Source of the DNA: Psoroptes ovis
Taxonomy: Eukaryota; Arthropoda; Arachnida; Sarcoptiformes; Psoroptidae
Assembly: GCA_002943765.1 (NCBI GenBank)
Contig: PQWQ01000004.1
Coordinates: forward strand, 3,596,001 to 3,660,000
Reading direction: 5' to 3'
DNA: 64,000 bases
This document shows, piece by piece, positions 51,887 to 64,000 of this stretch (the first letter of the stretch is position 1; the number at the start of each line of letters is the position of its first letter). Under the pieces are notes generated by a model. That model saw only the letters and a list, made by a program, of their open reading frames with translations. It ran no database searches and was not told the DNA's origin. A program made the translations under genes and the position numbers.

Positions 51887-52647
51887 TATTATTATTATTA
51901 TGAATGTTTTTTTTTCGAGAATGTGAACAATATGAACAATTAATTTGACAAATAATAATAATAATAATGAATAATGAAAGATTATAACCTCTTCTTATCT
52001 TTATTTTTCATTTTGTTTTTTGATTTAATGAATTCAGTGTAATTAATGACAATGAATTTCAATGAATTTGAATGATAATAAATGAATGTACGAATGAATA
52101 AAGGTGAATATTAATATTGAATATGACTTGAAATTATGAATTCAAATTTTCTATAATCTGTCAGTCAATTTTCTGATTCACTGTGCGTGTGTGTGTGTGT
52201 GTATGATTCATTTGAAAATTATCAAATTTTAAAAATGATATTCAATGACATTGTAATACATTGAATGGTATTCAATGATTTGTTTCTTTTTGTTTTCCAA
52301 AAAAAACAAAAGTCGTTTGATGCTTCAAAGCAGACTGAAATGATCATCATTTTCTATGAATATCGAAAAACAAAAAATTAATTTAACCAAAGTTTAAACA
52401 ATAATAATGATGATGATCTTCACCTCTCATACACACACGACATACAATTTCAGACAAACAATGTCATGTTGTTTGTTATTATTATTATATCATCATCATC
52501 ATATTCATTAAAAGTACAAAAGTAAAAGTTTTACATTTGATTTTTTGTCGTTTTTTTTCTGTGTTTCGTTTGTTTGTTTCCATTTTCTATTTCATTGAAC
52601 ATTTATTCAAATTTTGAATCTAAATGTACATATATATATTTAATATA

Positions 52648-52732
52648 TTCGAGGTTGTCCGAAAAGTTCTTGTCAATTTTTAATGATTTTTTCTAAGATT
52701 GTAACCTGGCAAAAACTTTTCGGACAACCTAA
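52648..52732. mobile_element. Hairpin MITE copy 23 (loop type B, reversed)
   Basis: Both arms are the CCGAAAAG variant, the only copy in the window where both are. The left tip is disturbed (TTCGAGGTTG). TA on both sides. Confidence 0.85.
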
Positions 52733-53324
52733 TATATATATTAATTTCTTAAACATTTTTTCACCAATAAAAGTTTTCATCAAAAAAAATTTCAGACTTA
52801 ATTATAAGCTAATTAAATCACTGTGTGTGTGTGTGTGTGTCTTTATTTTTTTGACTTTTGGAATTTTTACCTCTTCAATTAGGTTAGCTCTTGTTAACCA
52901 AAATTATAATGAGTGAAAAAAAAACTCTAAAAGTTAAAAGATGTTTGCATCATTACTACTTAGGCAATGAATAGTGAATATAAAGACAAAAATTCACTGG
53001 TTGTTATCCACACACATCTTTGTATTAATTTGAATCAAACTTGAATACTCGAGTTAATTTATGCAAAGAAAAAGAAAACGAAAGAAGTAAGGGTTAAAAG
53101 TGAGAAAAAAAAGTGAGAAAATAAAATATATCACACATTTAAAGTTGAAAAATGAATAAGATTCAAATAATGAATCTAATTGAGTGATAGAAGAGTAAAG
53201 AACAAGCCAAAAAAAAATAAAATAAAATAAAATGTGTGAAAACACAAACATACAGCTTAATAATTGATCATGTTTCAATTATTATTTCAATATTTCATTC
53301 ATTTCTTTTTATTTTTTCAATGTA

Positions 53325-53406
53325 TTTGATTGTCCTAAAAGTTTTTTTGCCGATTATATCGTAGATAATCATAAGAAAATCGGCAAGAACTTATTGGGCA
53401 ACTTAA
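53325..53406. mobile_element. Hairpin MITE copy 24 (loop type B)
   Basis: 82 bases, TA on both sides. Left arm TTTGATTGTCCTAAAAG; right arm CTTATTGGGCAACTTAA; type B loop forward. Confidence 0.85.
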
Positions 53407-53762
53407 TATTTGATTGTGTGTTTAGTGTCAGTGTGTGTGTTTATCAATCGTTTATAATCATCATCACATTAATATTATTTGATTATCTGAACATTTTAAA
53501 GCTGAGAAAAATGAAATACCGATTGACAAACACAAGATAAATTGATTGTAATTACAAGTATTAATATTTCATTCATTTATTTATTTATTTATTCATTTTT
53601 TCCATTTTTTAAAAATTTAAAAAATTTAAAATTGATCAATTAACACCAACAACAGCAACAACAATGACAATGACAATAATAAACTTGACATAATTGATTT
53701 CAAAAAATAAATAAATAAATACATAAACAGAAACAAATTGAAATTACAAATGACAACAACAA

Positions 53763-53778
53763 CCGACCGACCGACCGA
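53763..53778. repeat. (CCGA)n short tandem repeat
   Basis: Four CCGA units; GC-rich for this window. Confidence 0.85.
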
Positions 53779-54101
53779 TCGAACAGAAACATTAAAAAGC
53801 AAGCAAGAATCAGAGTTTTGTTTTCTTACATGAGTCTTAAACAATGTCACAATTTTCACATATGTTTACGTTTCAATGATTTGAACGATTTGATTTCGGG
53901 GCTTTGTCGATGCTTGCTCGTTTGTTTATTTGTTTGTCTATGACCATTTCTTGTCTCCCATTTATTCAATTTTCTCTCATTTCATTCAAACATTTAAAAC
54001 AGCAGTGAAAATTGAATTTAAAAATCAAATTTTTCAAAAAAAAAAAAAATCCAATAAATCCAATAATAATAATAATCGATTCAAAACATTTTAAAAATTT
54101 A

Positions 54102-54182
54102 TTAGGCTGTCCCATAAGTTTTTGCCGGTTTTATTGTATAAAATCATCAGAAAAAACGACAAGAATTTATGGGACAATCGAA
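54102..54182. mobile_element. Hairpin MITE copy 25 (loop type B)
   Basis: 81 bases, TA on both sides. Left arm TTAGGCTGTCCCATAAG; right arm TTTATGGGACAATCGAA. Confidence 0.85.
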
Positions 54183-54483
54183 TAATTCTTTGATATATTT
54201 ATTTATTTATTTATACTTTTTCATGAATTTTTCTATCCGATTTCCATTTTTGGATTCTTCAATTCTTCAATTTACACATTGACACATAATTATATTACAC
54301 ACACAAATACACAAATACACACACACACATTCTTCTTCTTCGCCAACCAATCAACCATCACTAAAACAACGAATACCGATTATTGAACACTAAAAAAAAA
54401 TAAAAATAAGAAATCGACATTGACAATAATTGAATATAATAATAATCGATGAAGAAATGATAGAAAAATCAATCATAAATGAT

Positions 54484-54554
54484 ATTTACATTTACATTTA
54501 CATTTACATTTACATTTACATTTACATTTACATTTACATTTACATTTACATTTA
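54484..54554. repeat. (ATTTAC)n hexamer tandem repeat
   Basis: About twelve perfect copies of a 6-base unit (71 bases), followed by a slightly disturbed continuation to about 54572. It is the only long hexamer array in the window. Confidence 0.95.
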
Positions 54555-54774
54555 TTTATTTACATTTACATTGATTCATATATGTCTATTTCAATTGAAA
54601 AATTTTTGATTTTTGATTTTTTTTTTTTTTTGATTTCTGATTTAATATTTGACTGAGACACACAAAAAACTCATATTTCTATATGAAATTAACGATAAAT
54701 TAATCAATGTAAAAGATATATGATGAATATTCAATGTATTTTCGGTGCATTTCCCATTTATTTTGATGAATATA

Positions 54775-54858
54775 TTAGGTTGTCCCATAAGTTCTTGCTG
54801 TTTTTTTCAAATTTTTTTTTCTATTCAAAAAGCGGCAAGAACTTATGGGACAACTCAA
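54775..54858. mobile_element. Hairpin MITE copy 26 (loop type A)
   Basis: 84 bases, TA on both sides, CCCATAAG variant in both arms. The loop is slightly enlarged by a T run. Confidence 0.9.
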
Positions 54859-55207
54859 TAATTTTTTTTTTTTTTTTGAATATATTCAAATATAAGTACC
54901 TGATAAACATGTATGTTTGAACTGAACTCATTTGTGTGCATTGATTTGATTCTATTCGGCCAGCAAACATTGGCCAAATTGAATAAACATTTTGAATTTT
55001 GAATTTTTTTGAATATTTTTTCTGATTATTTATGTTATATTATTCAACAAGGATGAATAATAATAATACACATGAAACACATGAATAATAATATTTTCTT
55101 GATTTAGATTTTGATGATTTGACAGTTTTTATTTTTTTTGGTCTCTGATCGTTTAGCGTTTTTTATTTTTAGGAAGCAAATGATTTCACTGTTTCGTTTA
55201 TATTCTA

Positions 55208-55288
55208 TTAGGCTGTCCCATAAGTTCTTGCCGTTTTTCAAATGAAAAAAAAATTTAAAAAACGGCACAAACTTATGGGACAACCTAA
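55208..55288. mobile_element. Hairpin MITE copy 27 (loop type A)
   Basis: 81 bases, TA on both sides, CCCATAAG variant in both arms. Confidence 0.9.
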
Positions 55289-55564
55289 TATATATTCAAT
55301 TTACATGCAACAAAAGCTCGAACACATGAACAAAATTTTCTTCAATTTTATTTCGGTATTTTTTTTGAAATTTAATTTTTTTATGAAATCAAGAAAAATG
55401 AAAAGATGAATGAAATGAAATGAATAAACAAATAGGAAGCTGGCTGGCTGGCTGAATGAATGAATGAACTAGCGGACACATATAAAGCAAGAAAAGAATT
55501 CATTTTCAATTCAAAAAAAATGAAATAAAATAAAATTTGAATTAAAAAAATAAATAAATAAATA

Positions 55565-55645
55565 CTGGGTTGTCCCATAAGTTCTCGCCGTTTTTTTAAA
55601 TTGTTTTTCATTTGAAAAACGGCAAGAACTTATGGGACAACCTAA
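55565..55645. mobile_element. Hairpin MITE copy 28 (loop type A)
   Basis: 81 bases, TA on both sides, CCCATAAG variant in both arms. The left tip has mutated to CTGGGTTG. Confidence 0.9.
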
Positions 55646-57949
55646 TATATATAAAAATGATTTATCCGAAATTTTTATTTGAAAAAATGAATAAAAATGA
55701 ATAAAATTGAGAAAAATGAAATTAATATGATTTGTTGCCTGCCTGCAAATTTTTTTTCCAATGCTTCTTGTGTATTCGTTGAATTACGAACCAAAAAAAA
55801 AAAAAAAAAAAAATGATTTAAGAAATAGAAGAATAGCAGGGATGAGAGAGAGTGTTCAAAATCAAATAAATCAAATGAAATTGCATACAATGAAATTTTT
55901 TTTTTTTTTTTTTTTTTTGAAAATGAATAAATGAATTTCATACGAAAAAAAAAGAGCCCAAAGATATGACAAAAAAAAATGAAAAAATTCATGTCTTAGA
56001 AAAATACAAAGCTCGAAAGACAGTTCAGAAATTCAGTTCTGAAATTCAGTTCATTCATTCATTCAAAGTCAGTTATTTGGCTTTGAAAAAATCTGATTTA
56101 TTTATTTTCATTTTTATTTTCATTCAATTTATTCTCTCATTCATTTACCCTGAAATGAAATTTCGTTCAACCGTTCGCTGTATACGACATCAGGTTTAGG
56201 TTTGTTTGTTGAACAATGTTTGTTTTCATTTCATATTTATTTTTACTTCTCGTGATTATTCCATGTTTTTTTACTTTGGTTCTCTCTGTGAATGAATGAA
56301 TAAATGAATGAATGAATGAACCATCTCTATGCTTGGTTCATGAAACATTTTGATTAATTTTTTTTTTTCATTTAATTTTTTTACCCGCTTTCCAATCTCT
56401 CATCTCTTCATTTTCATTCTGTTCATCTTCAATGAAATGCTGCTTCTTTTAAAAATGTAAAATGTCTGAATCTGCGAGAGAAGAGAAAAATGCAATTATT
56501 TCATTGCTAAATTTTATTCCATGTTTTACACACAGCATTTCAACACTGCTCACATATTCACAAATGAATTCCAAAGAAAAAAATTAAGTCAAAGGTAAAT
56601 TTCAGGCAACCGAATTCCATGTCATCAATAAAAATCATTTTGGAATTTCTATATTCTCTACGATTCTGTACATGGATTTATGTTTAAATATTTCTACCGA
56701 TATTTATTCATTTTTTTCTTTTCAAAAAATATTTTCCTAAAATTTTTCGTGTGTATTTTTACGATTTTCTCCTCTTTTAATTCAAATTCTTTGAATATTA
56801 TTATGCATTGACATATATAAATGAAACTGAAATTGTACAGATTTCATTCTCCATGAAAAAAAATGAAATAAAATCAAAATCAAGATAAAGATAAATGTTA
56901 TATTACACTTAACATTGGTTTTTATTCATTCATTTTTTTCTTTTTTTTTCGTTGCTCGAAGCAAATCATTTCAATTTTTTACATCATCATTTTTTTCTCT
57001 CTCTCTCTCATAGACATCATCTTTAATTCCTGTATAATTTCTTTCATTGAATATTTTTACTGAGCCAAAAGTAATGATAATAAAGAGAGAGAGAGAGGAG
57101 TAATAATCACAAATAAACGACAAATTTCAAATATTTTACCATTTGTGTGTCAATCTTTTTCACTGTCAAAGATTTATGTGTGTGTGTGAATGAATCGATT
57201 AAAGTGTGTGATGTTACAGTAAATGTTTAATTGTAATGAGAAAAAGTAATTAATAAATAAATGAATGAATGAATGAATGTGTATACGAGTGAAAATATGT
57301 AAAAATATATCAAATTTGAATCAAATTTTTTTTTCATGAATATCAATTAATTGATTCATATCATTTATTTTTTCATTTACCATTATTAATATTTGAATAT
57401 TTTAAACATTTTTCGTTTATGTATTTCAATAATACTTAAGACTTTACAAGACTTTGATCACTTATTTTTTTAGTTTTTAATTATAACAAATAATAAATGA
57501 TTGAAGCTCTTACTACAAGTGTCAAGTGAAGTATAGCAAGTGATTCAAATAAAGTATAGCCATGATGGAATCGTATAGAAATTGAATAAAATGCATTCAT
57601 TCCGTGTTTGCAAACACATATACAATTACAAATACATTTGAATTCATAAATATATTCTTCGATATGATGATGATGATGATGAAATTAATGTAATTTTTTG
57701 ATTCATTTCATTATTCAATTTTCGATTTTCATTTTTTTCAATTCGAATTCTGATTTGATTTTGATTTGATTTGATTTGATTTTCATCCTGATATGATTTC
57801 GATTTTTTCGTTTTTTCTTCATCATTTCTCATTATTTTATGATTTGTACCATTTGAATTGATTACTTTATTTATGCGTGTGTGTGTTATCGTATTTTGGT
57901 ATCGGAAATAATTTTTCATCACCATAATTTCATATGTAAACTCATCATC

Positions 57950-57954
<5 letters not shown>

Positions 57955-57979
<25 letters not shown>
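57955..57979. repeat. (CA)n microsatellite
   Basis: 25 bases of alternating AC. Confidence 0.95.
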
Positions 57980-57980
<1 letters not shown>

Positions 57981-60900
57981 GAACAAATTTGTGATCCAAT
58001 TTGTGTGTATAACCCAACGAAATTTATTACCATTGATGATGATTATATGATGATGATGATGATGAATAATAACATTTTTGCACTTAATAAACATCATAAT
58101 AATAATAATAATAATTATTATTATTATTTTTATCACTGTCAATGTCACAATATATCAAACATCATCATCATTATCATTATCATCAATGAAACAACAACAA
58201 CAACAAATCAAAATATGAAAAGAAAAACAAAATTTGATACGAAAATCAAATTATAATTTTGTATGATATGTTCGCACATACATACTGATAATAATAATGA
58301 TGATGATGATGATAATTATTATTTTCATAATTTCTATGTTATTACACTGCTTGTAACCACTAATTATTTTCAATTTATATTTGCGATATTGTTGCTTGTA
58401 TTTCAGTGCTATTGATTGTTATTATTATTTCTATTTCTATTTGATTCATATGGTCAAACATCAGCGAAAAAAAAATAAAATAAAATTCTATGAATTAATG
58501 ATTTTGACTCTTGAAATATCTTGATATATATATTCTTGAAACATCATAATTTCAATTATATGAAACATAATTATTTATAATGATGATGTAGAGATTGGTG
58601 AATTTGGTGATAATGATGATTTTGATGATTTTGATGATCATTAAAAAATCAGAGAGAAAATCAAATCATTTTCTGTCAAATTAATATGATCATGAAATCA
58701 AATGAATAAAAGTGAAAATTTTGATGACCCAAGTGTCCAAAGAAACCAAGTGACCAAACACCATTGGTATGAATGAATGATGATAATTTTGCTTGTTTGT
58801 CATTCGTATCCTATGAATCAATTAGATTTGAATCATGAAATAAAAAAAAAGAGTCCTATAGGGCTCTATGAATTTCTTATAAAGAGCTTTTTGGCAGTGA
58901 TTATGCATGTGTGGGTGCGATTTTTTGTTTTTTGAAAAAAATAAATTCAAGAATGTCTTACTTTTGTCACTGTTTTTTTGAAATAAAATTCAATAATTTA
59001 TTCAAAAAAAGAGAAAAAAATCCATTGAATATTTCATGGATTTATTCAATGAATTTTCTGTGGTCATTTTCTTTTTTTTATTATTATTTTTTGTTCATGC
59101 CAAATAATAATTCCAATTCCATTATTATTATTCCATGATAATAATAATAATAATAATAATAATCACTGTAAAAACTTTATGATAAATTATAATATATGTT
59201 TCCGATCAGAAACCAAAAAAAAAAAAAAAAACAAAGCCAAAACATTTGTCATTTTTAAAAAATAAAAAGCATTGAAAGAGTGTAAAGAGAGAGTGGAAAA
59301 ATATGAAAAAAATATTCCTGTTCAATCATCATTATCATTATCATTATATGATTATTATTATTATTATTATTTTAGACGATTAGATAATGATATGATTATA
59401 TGATCAGGAAAAAAAGCAAGCTGAAAAGAAGAAAACAAAAATTTATTTTTGGACACCCAAATATAGTCTGAAATAGTTGAACCGAAATTGTATAAACTAA
59501 TAAAATTCATATGAAAATCCATCAAACCAGTATCATGGAGAAAATTAGAACCACACACACAAAAAATACCAAAACACACACATATGGTAATGAGTTAGAG
59601 AAAGCGAATGGTGATTTTTGGATACAAATCAAAAAATATCACACACAAAAAACAGCCACCCTTAAATTCATCATCATCATCGTTATTATTATTAATATTA
59701 TTAAAGAAAATTTAAATCACGAAATAAACAACGATCGAAAGCAAGCAATGATGATCGTTGTTTAATCGAATCAAAACATTTAAAATTGAAAAAGAAAACT
59801 AAATAAAAAAAACTGAAACCAGAAAAAAAATAACAAAAGATTGATCAATTGACATTTGAAATCATTTGAAATATGAATGTAAAATAAATATGAATGAATG
59901 AATGAATATATATATTTGAATATATATAAACATGATTAAATATTATCATATTTGAAACAATAAAAATGAATGAATTGAATGAAATGAATGAAATAAATAA
60001 ATAAAATCAAAATAAAATGATAAATAGCTTAATGAAATATTACAACAATAATTGAACACATATGAATGAATGTAAAACAAGTGAACATTTATTTATTATT
60101 TAGTCAAACGACATTTAGTTAATATTTAACGACTATTAATATATTCACAGCTTTTCACACACAAAGCAATTTCACAGACAAACACACACATGCATACACA
60201 GACACTGATTCTTGTATGATTCTTGTATAATTCTTGTTTTGATTACAAAATTAGACAAAAAAAAAAACAAATGAAATGAATTGTGACAGCTTTGACTATT
60301 AAAATATATGAATTTTTTTTTCGCCACCATTTACATACACATACAATACAATAATAATAATATGACATTGTCAACAAACAGAATGAGAAATAAAGAAAAA
60401 AAAACATGAAGTGAAAAATTCATAAAATTGAAATGGTATACATACACACACACGAATGCAATGAATGCACTAACAAAACATTATATTTATGATAAATCAT
60501 TATTAAAGATATCAGAATGTAAAATTGAAGATGAAGAAGAACATGAATAAATAAAGAATAACGAATAAGAAATATTGTTTCCGATTGACTTTTCCGATTT
60601 TTTTTCTGTGATTTTAAAGTTTTATTTTTGAATTTTATTCAAGAAAAAAATCAAATTCAAATTCAAATATTTTCGTGTATTTTCTCATCGAATATGAAAA
60701 AGAAAAAAATATTTTTCATATTTCATTTTTTCTTTCCAAAAATCATAGACTAATATGAATATGAGGAATTTTCCCGAAAATTCTACCAAAAAAATTCTTG
60801 AATTTTTCGACATGAATATAAACATATGAATAAAATAGAAAATAATAATAATTCAAATCGTTTTATATAATAATACCACAACAAATGCATTGAAAATATT

Positions 60901-61040
60901 GCAAAAATTTTTTTCTCCGAAATATAAAAATATGAAAAAAATTGAAAAATTTATAATTTTTCATCGGTATAAATGCACGTATAATATTTGTATTTATTTA
61001 TTTGTAAGACATTTCGATGTAAAATATTCTTACACAAATG

Positions 61041-61048
<8 letters not shown>

Positions 61049-61075
<27 letters not shown>
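61049..61075. repeat. (TG)n microsatellite
   Basis: 27 bases of alternating TG. Confidence 0.95.
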
Positions 61076-62521
61076 ATGCAAGCACATAAACATGAAAACA
61101 ACAAATAAGATAAAGATAATGACATTCATTTTTTTGCATTTTTCCCATTTCATTTCGGATTCAACCAATGTCAAACAATTTCTTGGAATTTTTCGTAAAA
61201 TTCGTGTCCGTATTTCGTGTTCCCATCACCATTTTCATAGTCGATTTTCCATCTTTTTATTTTATTTTTAAAATAAATTTTTCGTTTTCCAAAATTCAAA
61301 AAAATTTTCCGAAGATAAAGGATTCTTCTTCCACTTCTTTTCTTCATAGTTTATTTCAAAAATTGTCAAAATTTTACTTACAAAAAAAAATTCGATATAA
61401 ATTCATTCATTTTTAAATCAATTCAGCTCTGCTGGAATATTTTTCAAAAAAAAAAAAATGAATGAATGAAATTTTTCCGAATATACGAATTTTCAAATGT
61501 ATTTTACATGTTACAATAAAAAGAGAAGAAAAAAAAATAATGATAAATGAATTGTCAATGCTTTGAATGAAAAATGAATGAATAAAAAAATGAAAAATTG
61601 TTTAATCAAAATGTTTTTTTTTTAACGAACGACATTTATATATATATATATATTTATCGATAAATGTCGGTATCAATCAATTCGAATCGATTGTAATTGA
61701 TCAATTTAATATTTTTCAATTATATTGAAAATTGAAAAATAAATAAATGAAAAAAAAAAACATTAGACACTGATTGATTCATTGATAATGAATGATTTGA
61801 GCTAAATAATTGATTGATTGATTGATTGATTTATGGAATAAATAATAATTTGACAATAATAATAATAATTATTATTATCAATTTAAGAAGAAATAAATGA
61901 TTGAATTCAATAATTGATTATTATTATTATCCAATATTTCATAATTTAAATACATTTCTCGTTGTTGGAAATGAATATTTCCAAGAAAATATTGCTTGCA
62001 TTTTGAACCGATTTGCCTCCCAAAAAAAAAAAAAAAAAAAAAAAACCTAATAATTTCAATGACAAAACAAAGAATTTTAAAAAAATAAAATTTTGATTCA
62101 TTTTCCACATAATTCTTTGGGTAAAAAAGATATTTAAAAAATGAAAATATGTTGATGACAGGTGTTATTATTACCGTTGAATTATTGAAATGAAAATTTA
62201 TTCACAAACAAATATAAACATGACCAATAAGCTTGAAGAATTCTGAAATGAATATAAATATAATATCTAATGTTGTTGTACCGAACAAGATAAATAACAA
62301 AAAATTTGTCAACAAATTTCTGTTATTTGAATATAAATGCATATTATCAATACGGAAAAAAAATGAAAAATTCAATTCATTTTCATTCAATTTTCATCAA
62401 TGATCATTTTGATTCAATGAATGAATTTGTGTCCAATTTTTTTCATTGACATTTTCGCTTATTTAGTCGCTCAATTTTGCTCCAAATAATATTGATGTGA
62501 TGATGATGATGATGATGACAT

Positions 62522-62541
62522 GAGAGAGAGAGAGAGAGAGA
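62522..62541. repeat. (GA)n microsatellite
   Basis: 20 bases of alternating GA. Confidence 0.95.
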
Positions 62542-63340
62542 CACGAAATGGACAATTTTTCATTTTATGACAAAATTTTTTTTTCTGTGAAATTTTCAAT
62601 TTTCCTTTTGAATTTTCGTTCGTATGTTGTCACTAACCTACCTTAGTGAAAAAAAAAATAAATCTTGAAAACTTGACAATCTTAGAATGAAAAAATATCA
62701 AAATGATGGTATTTTTTTTTTCGTCGATATTCCGAAAAATTTTCAGGTTTAGTTGTGTGTGGTGGACATTTGTCTGTGTGTGTATATGTGTGTGTACAGC
62801 TGAGGCTATTGTTGTTTCGTTCAATTTCTTTTCATTTTTCTTTTTGGTGAGATAAAATTGAAAAAATTGAAATTGAAAATCTATCAATTTTAGGCCATTT
62901 TCTTGATATTTTTTTTTTATTTTATTTCAGGGATTTTCTCGTATATCCTCTGTGTGTACACAATATTTTCTCCGATATTTATTGATACATGTAATAATTC
63001 ATATGTTGTTCATGAAAGGTTTTTCATATATTTTCATGTGTTTGGCCGAAGACATTGACAAGGTTTTTTTTTCATTATTATTCGGTCTTCGTTATTTCTT
63101 CTTCTCTTTGGTCTGTGTATGATAATATGGACCAGCAAAGAAATAATGATCATGATGATGATAATATGAAAAAAAAACAAATGGTTTTGCTTGGAAAGTT
63201 AGAAAAAACTATATATACCGGATATTCGTTTTATTATCAATAACTCGAATTTATTTGTTGACAAGAAGAAGAAAACAAAAAAAACAATTAATGATCATTC
63301 ATTCGTATCGACCGAATGAATGAATGAATGAATGAAAATA

Positions 63341-63423
63341 TTAGATTGTCCCATAAGTTCTTGCCGTTTTTTTCTAGATTTTATTTTATTCGAAAAATTG
63401 CAAGAACTTATGGGACGACTTAA
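63341..63423. mobile_element. Hairpin MITE copy 29 (loop type A)
   Basis: 83 bases, TA on both sides, CCCATAAG variant in both arms. Left tip TTAGATTG, right tip GACGACTTAA. Confidence 0.88.
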
Positions 63424-64000
63424 TATTTTCTAAGATATCTTTTATTATTTTGAAAATGTTGATAATAACATTGGGCCAATATGACCAAATAATATGTTGT
63501 AAACAAAAAAATTTGTTCAAAATAAAACTTTGGGGTTTTGTTGAAAAAAAAAATTTTTGAAATTGTTTAAACTCGATTATTATTTACCTTCAAGACAAGA
63601 ATGCTTGAAGCTAGACGAAAAATATCGAAAAATAAAGAATCAATTTTCCAAAAAATTGAAAAAAAAACAAAAACCAAACATGACAATGAATTGATGCTGA
63701 AGAAGAGCAAGAAGAAGAAGAAAAATAAAAGACTATAGAAACCAAGAGTGACCAAGAGATGAGAAAAAAAAATAGTCTTAAAATATATTCATTCAAAATG
63801 ACCGAATAAACCGTATATTACAATATTAATAATAATAATGAAATACAAGACACTGAACATTGAATATTATTATTACCCGAAATGTTTTTGTCTCTTATTT
63901 CTCTGCCTTTTCTCATAGGGGTGAAAGAAAATGATGCAAAAAAAAAATTTTACGAACAAATAAAAATGAACAATTACACATTGAATGAATGAATGAACAA

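Larger units (their letters stand above)
45507..64000 (+). other. Putative giant first intron of the glutamate receptor gene
   Basis: After the donor at 45507 I find no exon encoding the expected next block of the ligand-binding domain (a C-G-E/P-x...GIQRLEAM-type segment), nor any other gene on either strand. The stretch holds ten hairpin MITEs, (ATTTAC)n, CA/TG tracts and long A/T runs. If the exon call is right, the intron exceeds 18.4 kb. An exon shorter than about 60 codons could have been missed by eye. Confidence 0.6.

Noticed and set aside
57644..58256. Open frames with His, Met, Asn and Val-Cys runs on both strands
   Set aside because: They come from CAT/ATG, AAT and CA repeats; both strands are open for the same reason.

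Overview
The window is very AT-rich eukaryotic DNA with few genes. It shows GT-AG introns, Asn/Gln/Ser/Thr runs in coding exons, many (GAAT)n, (ATT)n, (CAT)n and (CA)n microsatellites, and mariner-type and hAT-type DNA transposons. Two recognisable genes are animal genes: histidine ammonia-lyase and a group II metabotropic glutamate receptor. AT content, poly-Asn exons and (ATTC)n tracts together suggest an arthropod, and the style resembles acariform (dust/scab-mite type) genomes. That placement is inference; nothing here fixes the species.

Layout. 1-1172 (minus): 5' part of histidine ammonia-lyase, three coding exons split by introns of 65 and 70 bases, running off the left edge. 1173-2509: divergent spacer. 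2510-2962 (plus): a 150-residue single-exon ORF with a weak COMM-domain-like C-terminus. 2963-44521: about 41.5 kb with no gene I can support. It holds microsatellites, many copies of an 80-base hairpin MITE, two 1.27-kb broken mariner elements (19180-20446 and 36086-37349), and a few short hAT-type relics. 44522-45506 (plus): first coding exon of a metabotropic glutamate receptor, with a donor site at its end. 45507-64000: no further receptor exon was found, so this appears to be at least 18.5 kb of first intron, also rich in MITEs.

The most notable content is mobile DNA. I count 29 copies or relics of one palindromic family (arms beginning TTAGGTTGTCC, TA target sites), about one per 2.2 kb, in two loop types with mixed left and right arms. 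The two mariner copies share inactivating changes, including a lost catalytic Asp, yet each copy has its own matched pair of terminal repeats. One hAT-type MITE has a perfect 8-base target duplication. Long T runs are followed by G, and long A runs preceded by C, in 23 of 25 cases, for which I have no explanation. The genes do not form a shared pathway; they are unrelated neighbours.
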